The notes: a model not told the origin generated them from the sequence alone. A stretch of DNA of 64,000 nt from Mycobacteroides franklinii (GCF_002013895.1 NZ_MAFQ01000011.1:1-64000); one strand, 5' to 3'; positions 40,774 through 52,168 are shown, numbered from the stretch's first letter. Made by a program: numbers and translations.

Positions 40774-43593
40774 GTGACTAGCAGTCCTAACAAGACAGAA
40801 TCGGTGAATTCCTTCGGCGCGCGCGGCACTCTGCAGGTTGGCGATGAGTCGTACGAGATCTTCCGCCTCAACGCCGTGCCGGGTACCGAGAAACTGCCCT
40901 ACAGCCTGAAGGTGTTGGCGGAGAACCTATTACGCACCGAAGACGGTGCGAACATCACCAAGGACCATGTCCTGGCGCTCGCCAACTGGGACCCTTCGGC
41001 CGAGCCGAGTGTCGAGATCCAGTTCACCCCGGCCCGCGTGGTGATGCAGGACTTCACGGGTGTGCCCTGTGTGGTCGACCTGGCCACCATGCGCGAAGCG
41101 GTCGCGGCCCTCGGTGGCGACCCCGACAAGGTGAACCCGCTGTCCCCCGCCGAAATGGTCATCGACCACTCAGTGATTCTCGACGTCTTCGGCACCGCCG
41201 ACGCGTTCGAGCGCAACGTCGAGCTCGAGTACGAGCGCAACGCCGAGCGCTACCAGTTCTTGCGTTGGGGCCAAGGCGCTTTCGACGACTTCAAGGTGGT
41301 CCCCCCGGGCACCGGCATCGTGCACCAGGTCAACATCGAGTACCTGGCCCGCACCATCTTCACCCGGAACGGCCAGGCGTACCCCGACACGTGCGTGGGC
41401 ACCGACTCGCACACCACGATGGTCAACGGCCTCGGCGTCCTCGGTTGGGGTGTCGGCGGTATCGAGGCGGAGGCCGCCATGCTCGGCCAGCCGGTGTCGA
41501 TGCTGATCCCTCGCGTCGTCGGCTTCAAGCTCACCGGTGAGATCCAGCCCGGCGTCACCGCCACAGACGTGGTGTTGACCGTCACCGACATGCTGCGCAA
41601 GCACGGTGTGGTGGGCAAGTTCGTCGAGTTCTACGGCAAGGGCGTCGCCGAGGTGCCACTGGCAAACCGCGCCACGCTGGGCAACATGAGCCCCGAATTC
41701 GGTTCTACCGCAGCGATTTTCCCGATCGATGACGAGACCATCAACTACCTGCGCCTGACCGGTCGCGACGACCAGCAGCTGGCGCTTGTCGAGGCCTACG
41801 CCAAGGAACAGGGCATGTGGCACGACGCTGACCACGAGCCCGCCTTCTCGGAGTACCTGGAACTCGACCTCTCCACCGTCGTGCCGTCGATCGCCGGGCC
41901 CAAGCGGCCCCAGGATCGCATCGAGCTGTCGGACGCGAAGAACGCCTTCCGCAAGGACATCCACAACTACGTGGAAGAGAACCACCCGGCACCGCACACG
42001 AACCTCGATGAGGCCGTTGAGGAGTCGTTCCCGGCCAGCGATTCCGCCGTGCTGTCTTTCGCCGAGGATGACGCCGTCATCCCGTCCGCGGCCAACGGTG
42101 GCGAGGGTCGCCCGTCCAAGCCGGTCAAGGTGCAGTCCGCCGAGCGTGGCAACTTTGTTCTGGACCACGGCGCGGTCGTGGTCGCGGGTATCACCTCCTG
42201 CACCAACACCTCCAACCCGTCGGTGATGCTGGGTGCTGCCCTGCTGGCCAAGAAGGCCGTCGAGAAGGGCCTGACCACCAAGCCGTGGGTCAAGACCAAC
42301 ATGGCCCCCGGGTCGCAGGTCGTCACCGACTACTACAACAAGGCCGCACTGTGGCCGTACCTGGAGAAGCTGGGGTACTACCTGGGCGGCTACGGCTGCA
42401 CCACGTGCATCGGCAACACCGGCCCGCTGCCGGACGAGATCTCCAAGGCCATCAACGACAACGACCTGTCGGTGACCGCGGTGCTCTCCGGTAACCGCAA
42501 CTTCGAAGGCCGCATCTCCCCCGACGTCAAGATGAACTACCTGGCGTCCCCGCCGCTGGTCATCGCGTACGGCATCGCGGGCACCATGGACTTCGACTTC
42601 GACACCGACCCGCTGGGCAAGGACCACGACGGCAACGACGTGTTCCTCAAGGACATCTGGCCCACGGCGTCCGAGATCGAGGAGACCATCGCGTCGTCGA
42701 TCAACCGCCAGATGTTCACCGACTCCTACGCCGATGTCTTCAAGGGCGACGAGCGCTGGCGCGGCCTGCCCACTCCGGAGGGCAATACCTTCGAGTGGGT
42801 CGACACGTCCACCTACGTGCGTAAGGCTCCGTACTTCGACGGGATGCCGCTGGAGCCGACGGCCGTCACCGATATCAAGGGTGCCCGCGTGCTGGCGCTG
42901 CTCGGGGACTCGGTGACCACCGACCACATCTCGCCGGCCGGTTCCATCAAGTCCGGCACGCCCGCCGCGCAGTACCTCGACGAGCACGGTGTGGCCCGCA
43001 AGGACTACAACTCGCTGGGCTCGCGTCGCGGTAACCATGAGGTGATGGTGCGCGGCACCTTCGCGAACATCCGGCTGCGCAACCAGCTGCTGGACGACGT
43101 GTCGGGCGGTTACACCCGCGACTTCACCCAGGAGGGTGGCCCCCAGTCGTTCATCTACGACGCCTCGGTCAACTACCAGAAGGCCGGCATCCCGCTGGTG
43201 GTGCTGGGCGGCAAGGAGTACGGCTCCGGCTCATCCCGCGACTGGGCCGCCAAGGGCACACGTCTGCTGGGCGTGAAGGCCGTCATCACCGAGTCCTTCG
43301 AGCGCATCCACCGGTCGAATCTGATTGGTATGGGCGTCATTCCGCTGCAGTTCCCGGCCGGGGAGTCGGCGGCCTCGCTCAAGCTCGACGGCACCGAGAC
43401 CTTCGACATCAGTGGTATCGAGAAGCTCAACGAGGGCACGACGCCGAAGACCGTGCACGTGACGGCCACCAAGCAGGACGGGTCTCGTACCGAGTTCGAC
43501 GCGGTGGTCCGGATCGACACCCCCGGTGAAGCCGACTACTACCGCAATGGCGGCATCCTGCAGTACGTGCTGCGGAACATGCTGGCCGGCTAA
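40774..43593 (+). CDS. acn: Aconitate hydratase (AcnA/IRP type)
   Basis: A 939-residue TCA-cycle enzyme converting citrate to isocitrate. The [4Fe-4S] ligands are Cys476 (ITSCTNTSN) and Cys542 and Cys545 (YGCTTCIG), spaced as in the AcnA/iron-regulatory-protein branch. The swivel domain includes [10 protein letters not shown] with the active-site serine. An insert around residues 405-450 (acidic, [14 protein letters not shown]) is typical of actinobacterial forms. The start is GTG 40774 with GGAG upstream. It is followed directly by its repressor gene, and its cluster depends on the SUF system encoded further along. Confidence 0.97.
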   Translation: MTSSPNKTESVNSFGARGTLQVGDESYEIFRLNAVPGTEKLPYSLKVLAENLLRTEDGANITKDHVLALANWDPSAEPSVEIQFTPARVVMQDFTGVPCVVDLATMREAVAALGGDPDKVNPLSPAEMVIDHSVILDVFGTADAFERNVELEYERNAERYQFLRWGQGAFDDFKVVPPGTGIVHQVNIEYLARTIFTRNGQAYPDTCVGTDSHTTMVNGLGVLGWGVGGIEAEAAMLGQPVSMLIPRVVGFKLTGEIQPGVTATDVVLTVTDMLRKHGVVGKFVEFYGKGVAEVPLANRATLGNMSPEFGSTAAIFPIDDETINYLRLTGRDDQQLALVEAYAKEQGMWHDADHEPAFSEYLELDLSTVVPSIAGPKRPQDRIELSDAKNAFRKDIHNYVEENHPAPHTNLDEAVEESFPASDSAVLSFAEDDAVIPSAANGGEGRPSKPVKVQSAERGNFVLDHGAVVVAGITSCTNTSNPSVMLGAALLAKKAVEKGLTTKPWVKTNMAPGSQVVTDYYNKAALWPYLEKLGYYLGGYGCTTCIGNTGPLPDEISKAINDNDLSVTAVLSGNRNFEGRISPDVKMNYLASPPLVIAYGIAGTMDFDFDTDPLGKDHDGNDVFLKDIWPTASEIEETIASSINRQMFTDSYADVFKGDERWRGLPTPEGNTFEWVDTSTYVRKAPYFDGMPLEPTAVTDIKGARVLALLGDSVTTDHISPAGSIKSGTPAAQYLDEHGVARKDYNSLGSRRGNHEVMVRGTFANIRLRNQLLDDVSGGYTRDFTQEGGPQSFIYDASVNYQKAGIPLVVLGGKEYGSGSSRDWAAKGTRLLGVKAVITESFERIHRSNLIGMGVIPLQFPAGESAASLKLDGTETFDISGIEKLNEGTTPKTVHVTATKQDGSRTEFDAVVRIDTPGEADYYRNGGILQYVLRNMLAG

Positions 43594-43619
43594 CTCCGCC
43601 AGGACTAGGGGCCAACACA

Positions 43620-44192
43620 GTGCCGCGCGTTAGCGAGGACCACCTCGCGGCTCGTCGCCGCCAGATCCTCGATGGCGCGCGGCGCTGTTTTGCCGAATAC
43701 GGGTACGACGGCGCCACCGTGCGCCGCCTGGAGCACACCATCGGCATGTCGCGGGGAGCCATCTTCCACCATTTCCGCGACAAGGACACCCTGTTCTTCG
43801 CGCTGGCGCGCGAGGATGCCGAGCGGATGGCCAATGTCGCCAGCCGCGAGGGTCTGGTGCAGGTGATGCGCGACATGCTCGCCGATCCCAATCAATTCGA
43901 TTGGCTGGCAACCCGTTTGGAGATCGCCCGCAAGCTGCGCAACGATCCGGAGTTCCGGCGGGGCTGGAATCAGCGTTCCGAAGAGCTCAACACCGCCACC
44001 CTGGCCCGGCTGCAACGCCAGAAGAAGGCCGGCCGGTTGCGTGAGGACGTGCCCAGCGAGGTCATCCTGGGATATCTGGATTTGGTCCTCGATGGCCTGG
44101 TGGCCCGCTTGGCCGCCGGTGAGTCGACCGAAAGCCTCAGCCGCGTGCTTGATCTCGTGGAGGACTCGGTGCGCCGTGCCGATCACGCCTGA
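43620..44192 (+). CDS. acnR: TetR-family aconitase repressor AcnR
   Basis: A 190-residue TetR-type regulator: the HTH is RRQILDGARRCFAEYGYDGA followed by MSRGAIFHHFRDKDTLF, and the ligand domain spans about 60-185. It lies 26 bases downstream of acn, and the acn promoter carries a close match to the AcnR operator. AcnR family members sense citrate and iron. It uses a GTG start at 43620. Confidence 0.93.
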   Translation: MPRVSEDHLAARRRQILDGARRCFAEYGYDGATVRRLEHTIGMSRGAIFHHFRDKDTLFFALAREDAERMANVASREGLVQVMRDMLADPNQFDWLATRLEIARKLRNDPEFRRGWNQRSEELNTATLARLQRQKKAGRLREDVPSEVILGYLDLVLDGLVARLAAGESTESLSRVLDLVEDSVRRADHA

Positions 44193-44706
44193 TACCAAAG
44201 ACTGGACCTGGGTTCTTGACAACCGGTGCGGCGAATGCGGATTTGATCCCGCCGCAACATCATTCGATCAGATACCGCACATCGTGCGGCAGAATCTAGC
44301 GGCCTGGCAGCCGGTGCTGGCCCGCCCCGAGGTGCGCTCGCGCCCCGATGAGCAGACCTGGTCGCCACTGGAATACGGCGCGCACGTCCGCGATGTGTTT
44401 CGCCTCTTCCGGACCCGACTACACCTGATGCTCGACGAGGACGACCCCCTGTTCGAAAACTGGGACCAGGACAAGACGGCCGATGAGGATCACTACGGCC
44501 AGCAAGACCCCGCGACGGTTGCCGCCGAACTCGCGTCGGCCGGCGAAGCCATTGCCAACGACTTCGCCCAGGTGCCGCGGAGCGCGCTAGAACGTCGCGG
44601 AAGGCGAAGTAACGATTCGGTTTTCACCGTCGCCACGCTCGGGCTGTACTTCGTGCACGACCCGGTGCACCATCTGCACGATGTTTCGCGCCAGCCGGCC
44701 GATTAG
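44176..44706 (+). CDS. DinB-superfamily protein
   Basis: A 176-residue helical protein beginning at GTG 44176, inside the acnR 3' end, so translation is likely coupled. It has the DinB/YfiT four-helix pattern with metal-ligand histidines (SPLEYGAHVRDVFRLF and HDPVHHLHDV). Family members include metal-dependent thiol transferases. An N-terminal CGECG motif is unusual and might bind metal. The substrate is unknown. The stop overlaps the convergent AMIN-like gene by four bases. Confidence 0.8.
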   Translation: MPITPDTKDWTWVLDNRCGECGFDPAATSFDQIPHIVRQNLAAWQPVLARPEVRSRPDEQTWSPLEYGAHVRDVFRLFRTRLHLMLDEDDPLFENWDQDKTADEDHYGQQDPATVAAELASAGEAIANDFAQVPRSALERRGRRSNDSVFTVATLGLYFVHDPVHHLHDVSRQPAD

Positions 44707-45245
44707 TGCGGGAAGTCGATCACGGCCCGTGAGGGCGTGTCGTCGACATAGGCCACCGGGCACTTGGACGCTTGCGCGGCGACCTTCCACGCCATCACGC
44801 CATTCTTGTCTTTGAAAATATCGGGGTCCTGCAGAAGACGGGCCGATCGCACCACCGGGGAGCCGGCCGGTGCCCCGAATTCGTCGGGCTGCGGAAACGA
44901 CTTCACCAGCTTGTTCTCCGGGCGATCGAAGGTCCCCATCACGGTGTTGTGTGCCGCGGCGCCGCGGAAGGCCACCGCGTATCCCCCGTCCACCGGTGTT
45001 ACCGAGAAGGGCGGTGCCTGCCAGTAGGTCACCGGCCCCACCGGCGGTGCCAGCCTGTCGGGCCCGAAGGTGAACGTGACCCTGTCGAGGTCATCGAAGG
45101 ATTCGATGCGCACATCATGCAGGATGTTGGCGTAATTCTCGGCGCCGCCATCGGTCAACATGGGACACGTCGGCGCGGCCGCCACCTGCGGCACGGGGAC
45201 CAACGAGCCGACTACTAGTACAAGCGGTACCAGGTATCGATGCAT
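44703..45245 (-). CDS. Secreted AMIN-like domain protein (tandem copy 1)
   Basis: A 180-residue exported protein with a clear signal peptide (MHRYLVPLVLVVGSLVPVP, cleavage after AAA). The mature part has a beta-rich domain of the AMIN-like type: ILHDVRIESFDDLDRVTFTF, a middle region VAFRGAAAHNT, and the ending RAVIDFPH. It resembles the adjacent product at 45352-45996, especially in DVRxxxxDDxDRVTFxF and the last residues, so the two are tandem paralogues. The role is unknown, probably in the cell wall. Confidence 0.75.
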   Translation of the reverse strand: MHRYLVPLVLVVGSLVPVPQVAAAPTCPMLTDGGAENYANILHDVRIESFDDLDRVTFTFGPDRLAPPVGPVTYWQAPPFSVTPVDGGYAVAFRGAAAHNTVMGTFDRPENKLVKSFPQPDEFGAPAGSPVVRSARLLQDPDIFKDKNGVMAWKVAAQASKCPVAYVDDTPSRAVIDFPH

Positions 45246-45351
45246 GGTTAGCGAATGTACGGCCTCCGACACCCACCCGCTGGCGTTCGACCAGGGATTG
45301 TCTCCGGTGGTCAACCACGTACCGATGCATGGTGATCGGTCACAAGTGTGG

Positions 45352-45996
45352 CTAGTGCGGTAGATCCACCACAAGACGCGGCGGGTTGGTCAGCGTGCTC
45401 ACCTGAGGACAGCGCTGCTTATTCAGCCCCAGCGCCCACCGCACCTTTCCTTCGAAATCCTCGCCCTGCTTGGCTTCCGCGAGAATCGGGAAATCCTTCG
45501 GCGTGATCTCATTGGGCCCCGGGTAGGACCGGATCGGCTTATCACTCTCGTGCGCAGAGGCGCCGGTGAAGAGCACTCCCAGTAACGCGGTACCGGCAAC
45601 TACGACGTTGTCCCCCTTGGGACCCGCGGAAACACTCGCCGGGCTGTCCACCGAGTACTTGGGAACGACCAGCTCATCCAGCGGCACCTTGTTCTTGGGG
45701 TCGATCTTCGGGTCCGCCCCGAATTCGAAGGTAACCCTGTCGTAGTCGTCCTGCTTTCCCACCCGGACATCGCGCAGCAGTGTGGCCACATTCTTGCCAC
45801 CACCTCCGCTACTCGTCTCGCAGGCGGTGACACGGAAGGTTTCCGGGGCAGGTGTCGATGTTTGCGGTAGCGCCGTCGTCGTCGCCACCGGCGACACCAA
45901 CTCACCCAACTGGCGTGCCTCACCGCCACATCCGGATGCCGTCAACGCTGCCAGCGCCAGCACGCCGATGTTCCGGATACCGCCTTGTCCTCGCAT
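45352..45996 (-). CDS. AMIN-like domain lipoprotein (tandem copy 2)
   Basis: A 214-residue precursor with a signal peptide ending in ALTASGC (lipid-modified Cys near 23). It has a Thr/Pro-rich linker and an AMIN-like domain (LLRDVRVGKQDDYDRVTFEF, ending RLVVDLPH). Two further cysteines (TACETS and QRCPQ) may pair. It is separated from its smaller paralogue by 106 bases on the same strand. The ATG at 45996 is chosen because the signal peptide begins there. Confidence 0.75.
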   Translation of the reverse strand: MRGQGGIRNIGVLALAALTASGCGGEARQLGELVSPVATTTALPQTSTPAPETFRVTACETSSGGGGKNVATLLRDVRVGKQDDYDRVTFEFGADPKIDPKNKVPLDELVVPKYSVDSPASVSAGPKGDNVVVAGTALLGVLFTGASAHESDKPIRSYPGPNEITPKDFPILAEAKQGEDFEGKVRWALGLNKQRCPQVSTLTNPPRLVVDLPH

Positions 45997-46057
45997 CGCA
46001 CCACGGTAGCAACAATTGTCGCCCGAAAGCTCAACGCGCACACTGCGTGTCGAACGC

Positions 46058-46243
46058 CTACTCGGCCTTGCGGCTCCGCCGGTTCGGCCCGCCTCGGCCG
46101 CGCAGGGCCACACCCGATTCCACGAGAGCGCGATGCACATAGCCATACGAGCGGCCCGTTGCCGCGGCGAGCGTGCGAATGCTCGCACCCTTCTCGTATC
46201 CGGCCTTCAGCTCGGCACGCTCCTCGTCGCGCGTTTTGGCCAT
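46058..46243 (-). CDS. 61-aa helix-turn-helix protein (Rv1473A-like)
   Basis: A tiny DNA-binding protein: MAKTRDEERAELKAGYEKG, then an HTH (SIRTLAAATGRSYGYVHRAL) and a basic C-terminus (RGRGGPNRRSRKAE). It corresponds to Rv1473A in the same place between the ABC-F gene and the acn region. It has the GARYEKGxSIRxLA layout seen in many small actinobacterial HTH proteins. Targets are unknown. Confidence 0.85.
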   Translation of the reverse strand: MAKTRDEERAELKAGYEKGASIRTLAAATGRSYGYVHRALVESGVALRGRGGPNRRSRKAE

Positions 46244-46359
46244 CGCGACCTCTCTCCCGACTCCACTCCACAGCCCCTATGGGCAACTCGACCCGGTTGC
46301 ACCATAGCGCAAATGTGATCACGCATGTACACGAGACGCGGAAGGCGGGATAGAAAAGG

Positions 46360-47988
<1,629 letters not shown>

Positions 47989-48026
47989 TACTTACTCCTT
48001 GGATGCTGTGTGCGTGTCTCGCACTT

Positions 48027-48836
48027 TCAGCGCTTGTCTCTAAAGGTCGCTTTGCGCCGCTCCTTGCGGGCGGCGGTGGCTTCTTCGAAGTTGTCGGTGA
48101 GCAGCCGGACATACAGCTGGCCCAGACCCTCTTGGTGCATGTGACTTTCCAGGCTAGCGGCGTCCAGCCCACTCCAAATGGTGCGCTTGGTCAACTCGAT
48201 TCCTGGACGGGAGAACCCGGCGATGCGTTCCCCGATCGCGTAACACTCTTCCAGCAGCGACTCGGAGGACACCTTCCGGGATACCAAACCGATGCGCTCG
48301 GCCTCGTCGGCATCGACGTCGCGGCCGGTCAGCATGATGTCAGAGGCGCGCGAGGTGCCAATGGCGCGCGGCAGCAGATAGCTCAGGCCCAGCTCGCTGG
48401 CCGTCAATCCGTTGTTGATGCCGGCCGCCCGGAAGTAGGCGTCATCCGATGCCACCCGGACATCGCATGCCAGCGCCAGGCACAGACCGCCACCGATGGC
48501 CGCGCCGTTGATGGCGGCGATCACCGGCTGATGCATCCGGCGCAGGGTGAGGATGACCTCATCGAGCAACTCCATCGACCGCAATGCGATCGTCGGCTGA
48601 GTCAGTCCCCCAATATGCGGAATGGGCCCGGCGGATTTCTGATCGGCACCCGAGCAGAAACCCTTACCTGCCCCGGTGATGACGACAGCGCGCACCTCGT
48701 TGTCATTGCTGATATCAACGAGCAGCTGCTTGAAGGGCAGCATCACATCGAATGCCATGGCGTTCATCCGCTCGGGCCGGTTCAAAGTGACCAGGGCAAT
48801 TTCCGGACGCGGACGGTCCACCAGGACGAAACTCAT
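48027..48836 (-). CDS. echA12: Enoyl-CoA hydratase/isomerase family protein
   Basis: A 269-residue crotonase-fold enzyme: the CoA-binding/oxyanion segments are SGADQKS (after GKGFC) and AAINGAAIGGGLCLALACD. The later acidic residue lies near GINNGLTASELGLSY. The ATG at 48836 (MSFVLVDRPRP) gives the usual N-terminus; an upstream extension is not conserved. Position next to the ABC-F gene matches Rv1472 (echA12). Acyl-CoA specificity is not deducible. Confidence 0.88.
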   Translation of the reverse strand: MSFVLVDRPRPEIALVTLNRPERMNAMAFDVMLPFKQLLVDISNDNEVRAVVITGAGKGFCSGADQKSAGPIPHIGGLTQPTIALRSMELLDEVILTLRRMHQPVIAAINGAAIGGGLCLALACDVRVASDDAYFRAAGINNGLTASELGLSYLLPRAIGTSRASDIMLTGRDVDADEAERIGLVSRKVSSESLLEECYAIGERIAGFSRPGIELTKRTIWSGLDAASLESHMHQEGLGQLYVRLLTDNFEEATAARKERRKATFRDKR

Positions 48837-48912
48837 GTGTCCATATAACCGACCGCACGGGGCTGCACCAAATCGTTGCGCCTGGGAGCGTTCAGCCGCC
48901 CGATCCGCGTGG

Positions 48913-49659
48913 TTAGCCTGCCCCCACCGCATGCTCAGCGCCGTCCTCGAGCGCCGCAGCACGCTCGGCCGCCGATTGATCGCGGCGGCGGACGAACTGT
49001 TGCAGCAGCGTCACGGCGCTCGCGATCGACACGACCAACAGTGTGGGGCCGATAGCGACTATCAGAATCTGCGAGACATCGACCGACAGCGTGAAGATCA
49101 GAAAGATCGCCAGGGCCGGAAACATCCCGCAGAGCAGCCCCAGCCATAGGCAGATCCGGGTGTGCAGCGTGTGCCAGTCCGTGACGTCCTGCTCGGTCCA
49201 CCCGCGCCGGGGCAATGCCCCATCCGCGAGATTCGGCGAGATCGCGCTCGCGAACTTCTTCGAGGCGGGCCTGCGCAGAAGCGCACTCACCACCAGGGAC
49301 CACACAATCAAGGACACCGGGATGAGCTCGGTGACCTGCACTATGCGGGGATTCTTTGTGGTGAACGCGACGGTCAGCGAACAGGCCGCGGCGACGATCA
49401 CCACGCCGTTCACGGGCTCGAACTTGCGCTTGATCACCATGTTCAAGATCCCCTGCACGACGGCCGTGATGATCGCGCCGGCCAGGGCCAGGTAGGGCGT
49501 CACCCCGAACGCGCGAAGCGCGTAGTACGCGATAAGCGGGGGCAGCGTATTTATCGCGGTGGTCCTGACGTACTCCCTCAGGCTGGTCGGCGCCTCAACA
49601 CCTTCGTCAACACCTTCGCCCAAGGAGTCAGCGCCATCGACAGGAATATGCTCAGCCAC
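48913..49659 (-). CDS. VC0807-like integral membrane protein
   Basis: About 248 residues with five or six hydrophobic helices (INTLPPLIAYYALRAFG, LALAGAIITAVVQGIL, LIPVSLIVWSLVVSALL, LGLLCGMFPALAIFLIFTL, ILIVAIGPTLLVVSIAS). It resembles the VC0807 family of unknown function. I prefer GTG 49659 as the start, since a TAGGCT -10 element stands eight bases before it and an IdeR-like box overlaps that promoter. A GTG at 49692 is also in frame but would lie within the control region. The function is unknown; the box suggests a link to iron. Confidence 0.65.
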   Translation of the reverse strand: MAEHIPVDGADSLGEGVDEGVEAPTSLREYVRTTAINTLPPLIAYYALRAFGVTPYLALAGAIITAVVQGILNMVIKRKFEPVNGVVIVAAACSLTVAFTTKNPRIVQVTELIPVSLIVWSLVVSALLRRPASKKFASAISPNLADGALPRRGWTEQDVTDWHTLHTRICLWLGLLCGMFPALAIFLIFTLSVDVSQILIVAIGPTLLVVSIASAVTLLQQFVRRRDQSAAERAAALEDGAEHAVGAG

Positions 49660-49665
49660 GACACC

Positions 49666-49684
49666 TAAGCCTAGCCTAGGCTTA
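49666..49684. promoter_or_regulatory. IdeR/DtxR-like iron box over a leaderless promoter
   Basis: TAAGCCTAGCCTAGGCTTA (49666-49684) is an 8-bp perfect inverted repeat with a 3-base centre. It matches 13 of 19 positions of the DtxR/IdeR consensus TTAGGTTAGCCTAACCTAA. It covers the probable -10 element and ends six bases before the GTG of the VC0807-like gene, the usual position of a repressor site. Confidence 0.5.
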
Positions 49685-49710
49685 CCTGCCACGTGCCCCT
49701 CGGGTGCGGG

Positions 49711-50064
49711 CTAGACCTCTTGTTCGCGCAGTGCCGCTTCGACGTCGAGATCGCGGACCTGCTGCAGTAAGTCCGCCAATGAGGCCGGGGGCAGCGCACC
49801 GGCCTGGTTGAACACCAGCTGGCCTTGCTTGAAGACCATCAACGTAGGAATCGAGCGGACATTGGCCGCCGATGCCAGAGCCTGCTCCGCCTCGGTGTCC
49901 ACCTTGGCGTGAACCACATCGGGGTTCGCTTCCGAGGACGCCTCGAAGACCGGACCGAACTGACGGCACGGCCCGCACCACGACGCCCAGAAGTCGACCA
50001 GCACGATGTCGTTGTCGTGGATCAAGTCATTGAATGCGTCTGCACTGATGTCACGTGTAGCCAT
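49711..50064 (-). CDS. trxA: Thioredoxin
   Basis: A 117-residue thioredoxin with the active site WASWCGPCRQF and the cis-proline segment RSIPTLMVF. It matches the Rv1471 (trxB1) position. ATG 50064 has a GAGGA ribosome site. Cytosolic disulfide reductase; the C-terminus is slightly extended (DLDVEAALREQEV). Confidence 0.93.
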   Translation of the reverse strand: MATRDISADAFNDLIHDNDIVLVDFWASWCGPCRQFGPVFEASSEANPDVVHAKVDTEAEQALASAANVRSIPTLMVFKQGQLVFNQAGALPPASLADLLQQVRDLDVEAALREQEV

Positions 50065-50107
50065 GTCGTCCTCAACGTTGCCGGGATGCGCGATGTTCCG
50101 TTGGTTC

Positions 50108-51235
50108 TCAGTAGAGCGCGGACAGCGCCTTGCCCATATTGAATCCGACGAACTCGTCCTGCCGGCCAAACCGCAGCTTATTGACCCATTCGGGATCAGA
50201 CAGCAGGGCACGACCTACCGCGATGACGTCGAATTCGCTGTTGGCGAACTGGCGCAACACCGCTTCCACCGGCGCGGGCTCGATATCGCGAACCTCGGAG
50301 GGCTTGAACTCGGTCTGCAACCCCACCGAACCGACGGCGATGGCCGGCAGCCCCGTGACACGTTTGGTCCAACCCGCCAGGCTCAGTTGCCCGTCGGCTC
50401 CCTCCAGATCCGGGAACGCCGGCACATAGTGCCGCCGCGTGGACGGATGGAAGACGTCCACACCCGCCTCGACAAGAGGCGCGAGCAGATCTTCCAACTC
50501 CGCTGGAGTATTGGCGAGCGTGGCCGCGTAATCGGCCTGCTTCCACTGCGAGAACCGGTACAAGATAGGGAAATCCGGCCCGACAGCGGCGCGTACCGCG
50601 CGCACCACCTCGACCGGGAACCGCACCCGATCGGTCGCCGAGCCTCCGTAGCCATCGGCCCGAACATTGGTGCGCTCCCACAAGAACTGGTCGAGCAGGT
50701 AGCCGTGGGCGCCGTGCAACTCGACGGCATCGAAGCCCGCATTCCGCGCGTTGAGGGCCGCCGTCCCGTACTGCTCGGCAAGCGGGGCCAGCTCACCGGT
50801 CTGCAACGCGCGGCCGCGCGGAGATGCGTCACCGGCCAAACCCGAAGGGCTCACCGACTCCACGTCTGGATTGAATTCCGGATCGACGCCGCGCTCCACA
50901 CCCTGATGCCAGAGCTGCGCGGCGATCGCCGATCCTTCCTGGTGCACCGCGTCGGTGACCGAGGACCAACCTGCCAGCGAATCATCGCCGGTCAACCGGG
51001 GAACACTGGACTGTCCACCGGCGGCATCATGAGGAATGAAGATGCCCTCGGTGATGATCAGCCCCACGCCTCCGGCCGCGCGGCGGCGGTAGTACGCCGC
51101 CACATTCTCACCGGGCACCCCACCGGGCGAGGCCGACCGCGTCATCGGCGCCATCGCGAACCGATTGGGAGCCGTCAGCGATTTGACGGTGAAGGGCTCG
51201 AAGAGCGGTGCTACGTCTGGTCTCACGTCGGTCAC
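50108..51235 (-). CDS. NADH:flavin oxidoreductase (old yellow enzyme family)
   Basis: A 375-residue FMN-dependent TIM barrel. The segments NRFAMAPMTRS, IAAQLWHQG, the active-site motif HGAHGYLLDQFLW and AVGSVGL are typical. Family members reduce activated C=C bonds with NAD(P)H. The physiological substrate is unknown. GTG start at 51235; it shares a 52-base divergent region with the first DUF5666 lipoprotein. Confidence 0.9.
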   Translation of the reverse strand: MTDVRPDVAPLFEPFTVKSLTAPNRFAMAPMTRSASPGGVPGENVAAYYRRRAAGGVGLIITEGIFIPHDAAGGQSSVPRLTGDDSLAGWSSVTDAVHQEGSAIAAQLWHQGVERGVDPEFNPDVESVSPSGLAGDASPRGRALQTGELAPLAEQYGTAALNARNAGFDAVELHGAHGYLLDQFLWERTNVRADGYGGSATDRVRFPVEVVRAVRAAVGPDFPILYRFSQWKQADYAATLANTPAELEDLLAPLVEAGVDVFHPSTRRHYVPAFPDLEGADGQLSLAGWTKRVTGLPAIAVGSVGLQTEFKPSEVRDIEPAPVEAVLRQFANSEFDVIAVGRALLSDPEWVNKLRFGRQDEFVGFNMGKALSALY

Positions 51236-51273
51236 GAGGTGTCAAACTACGCCGAGGCCGCATCCATTCCGGA

Positions 51274-51279
51274 TAACGT
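51274..51279 (+). promoter_or_regulatory. -10 element of a leaderless DUF5666 message
   Basis: TAACGT (51274-51279) stands eight bases before the ATG at 51288, the spacing expected when transcription starts at the first base of the start codon. Confidence 0.45.
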
Positions 51280-51287
51280 GGTCAACC

Positions 51288-52046
51288 ATGTCACCAAATC
51301 TCTGGCCCCGGCCCGCGTTACTGGTGATCGCCGGTGCAGTCGTCCTGGCCGGTACGGCATGCGGAGGATCCGCGGACAAACCCACGGCATCATCGCCCGG
51401 CCCCGCATCGACGACCGTGACACGGCACGCCGGTGGTAAGGACCGGGCCGGAGGGCTGATCTCCTCGGTGACCGGACACACGGTTCAGGTAAACACCCCG
51501 GAAGGCACCGCCGATATCGACTTCAACACCATGACCAAGCTCACCGAGGTGCAGCCCGCGGAGCTTTCGGACGTGATTGTGGGCAGTTGCGTGAGCGTGC
51601 TCGCGGCACCGGGTGCGGAGGCATCGGATCAGACCACGGCACAACGCGTGCTGATCAGCGCCGCCGAGAACAACACGTGCGCGGTGGATACGCCCGCCGG
51701 GGGCGCACCACCACCGGCCGGTCCCGACGGCCCGCCGCCGCCCGCTGAACCCGGCGCGCCGCCTCCCTTCGGCGGGCCGAACGCGCATGGCGCGGTTGCC
51801 TCCGTGAACGGCAACACCATCGTCATCGCCAACACCGACCCCAGCGGCGCAGCGGAGATTCAGACCAATGTGACCGTGACCGCCGACACCAAGTACGACA
51901 AGCGCCAGCCCGCAGAGGCCATCGCGATCACCACCGGAAAATGCGCGGATGCCCGCGGCACCAAGGATGCCCAGGGAGTGCTGCAGGCCACCAAGATCGA
52001 CCTCGGTCCCGCCACTGATGACAAGTGCGGACCGCCGCTACGGTGA
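51288..52046 (+). CDS. DUF5666-domain lipoprotein (tandem copy 1)
   Basis: A 252-residue exported protein with a signal peptide and Cys near 25 (VLAGTACGG). It contains two repeats of a small beta domain of the DUF5666 type (GLISSVTGHTVQVNT and GAVASVNGNTIVIAN), each ending near a GSC or GKC motif. They are separated by a Pro/Gly linker (GGAPPPAGPDGPPPPAEPG). It shares this two-domain plan with the next gene. Function unknown. Confidence 0.8.
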   Translation: MSPNLWPRPALLVIAGAVVLAGTACGGSADKPTASSPGPASTTVTRHAGGKDRAGGLISSVTGHTVQVNTPEGTADIDFNTMTKLTEVQPAELSDVIVGSCVSVLAAPGAEASDQTTAQRVLISAAENNTCAVDTPAGGAPPPAGPDGPPPPAEPGAPPPFGGPNAHGAVASVNGNTIVIANTDPSGAAEIQTNVTVTADTKYDKRQPAEAIAITTGKCADARGTKDAQGVLQATKIDLGPATDDKCGPPLR

Positions 52047-52168
52047 GCCTGGATGGACTTGGCGTGAACTTTGCGCAACACACAGCAACTTCGCACACAC
52101 GCCGGAGCACAACCTCAGCCAACGCGAGCACGCTGAGGTGTCCTATTCGTCGACCATGGAGAACATTG

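Noticed and set aside
41170-43038. Long minus-strand frame (622 codons) opposite acn
   Set aside because: Antisense shadow with repetitive Val/Arg/His composition and no family resemblance.
47989-48026. WhiB7-type promoter before the ABC-F gene
   Set aside because: The spacer is short and lacks the AT-rich block before a -35 element.
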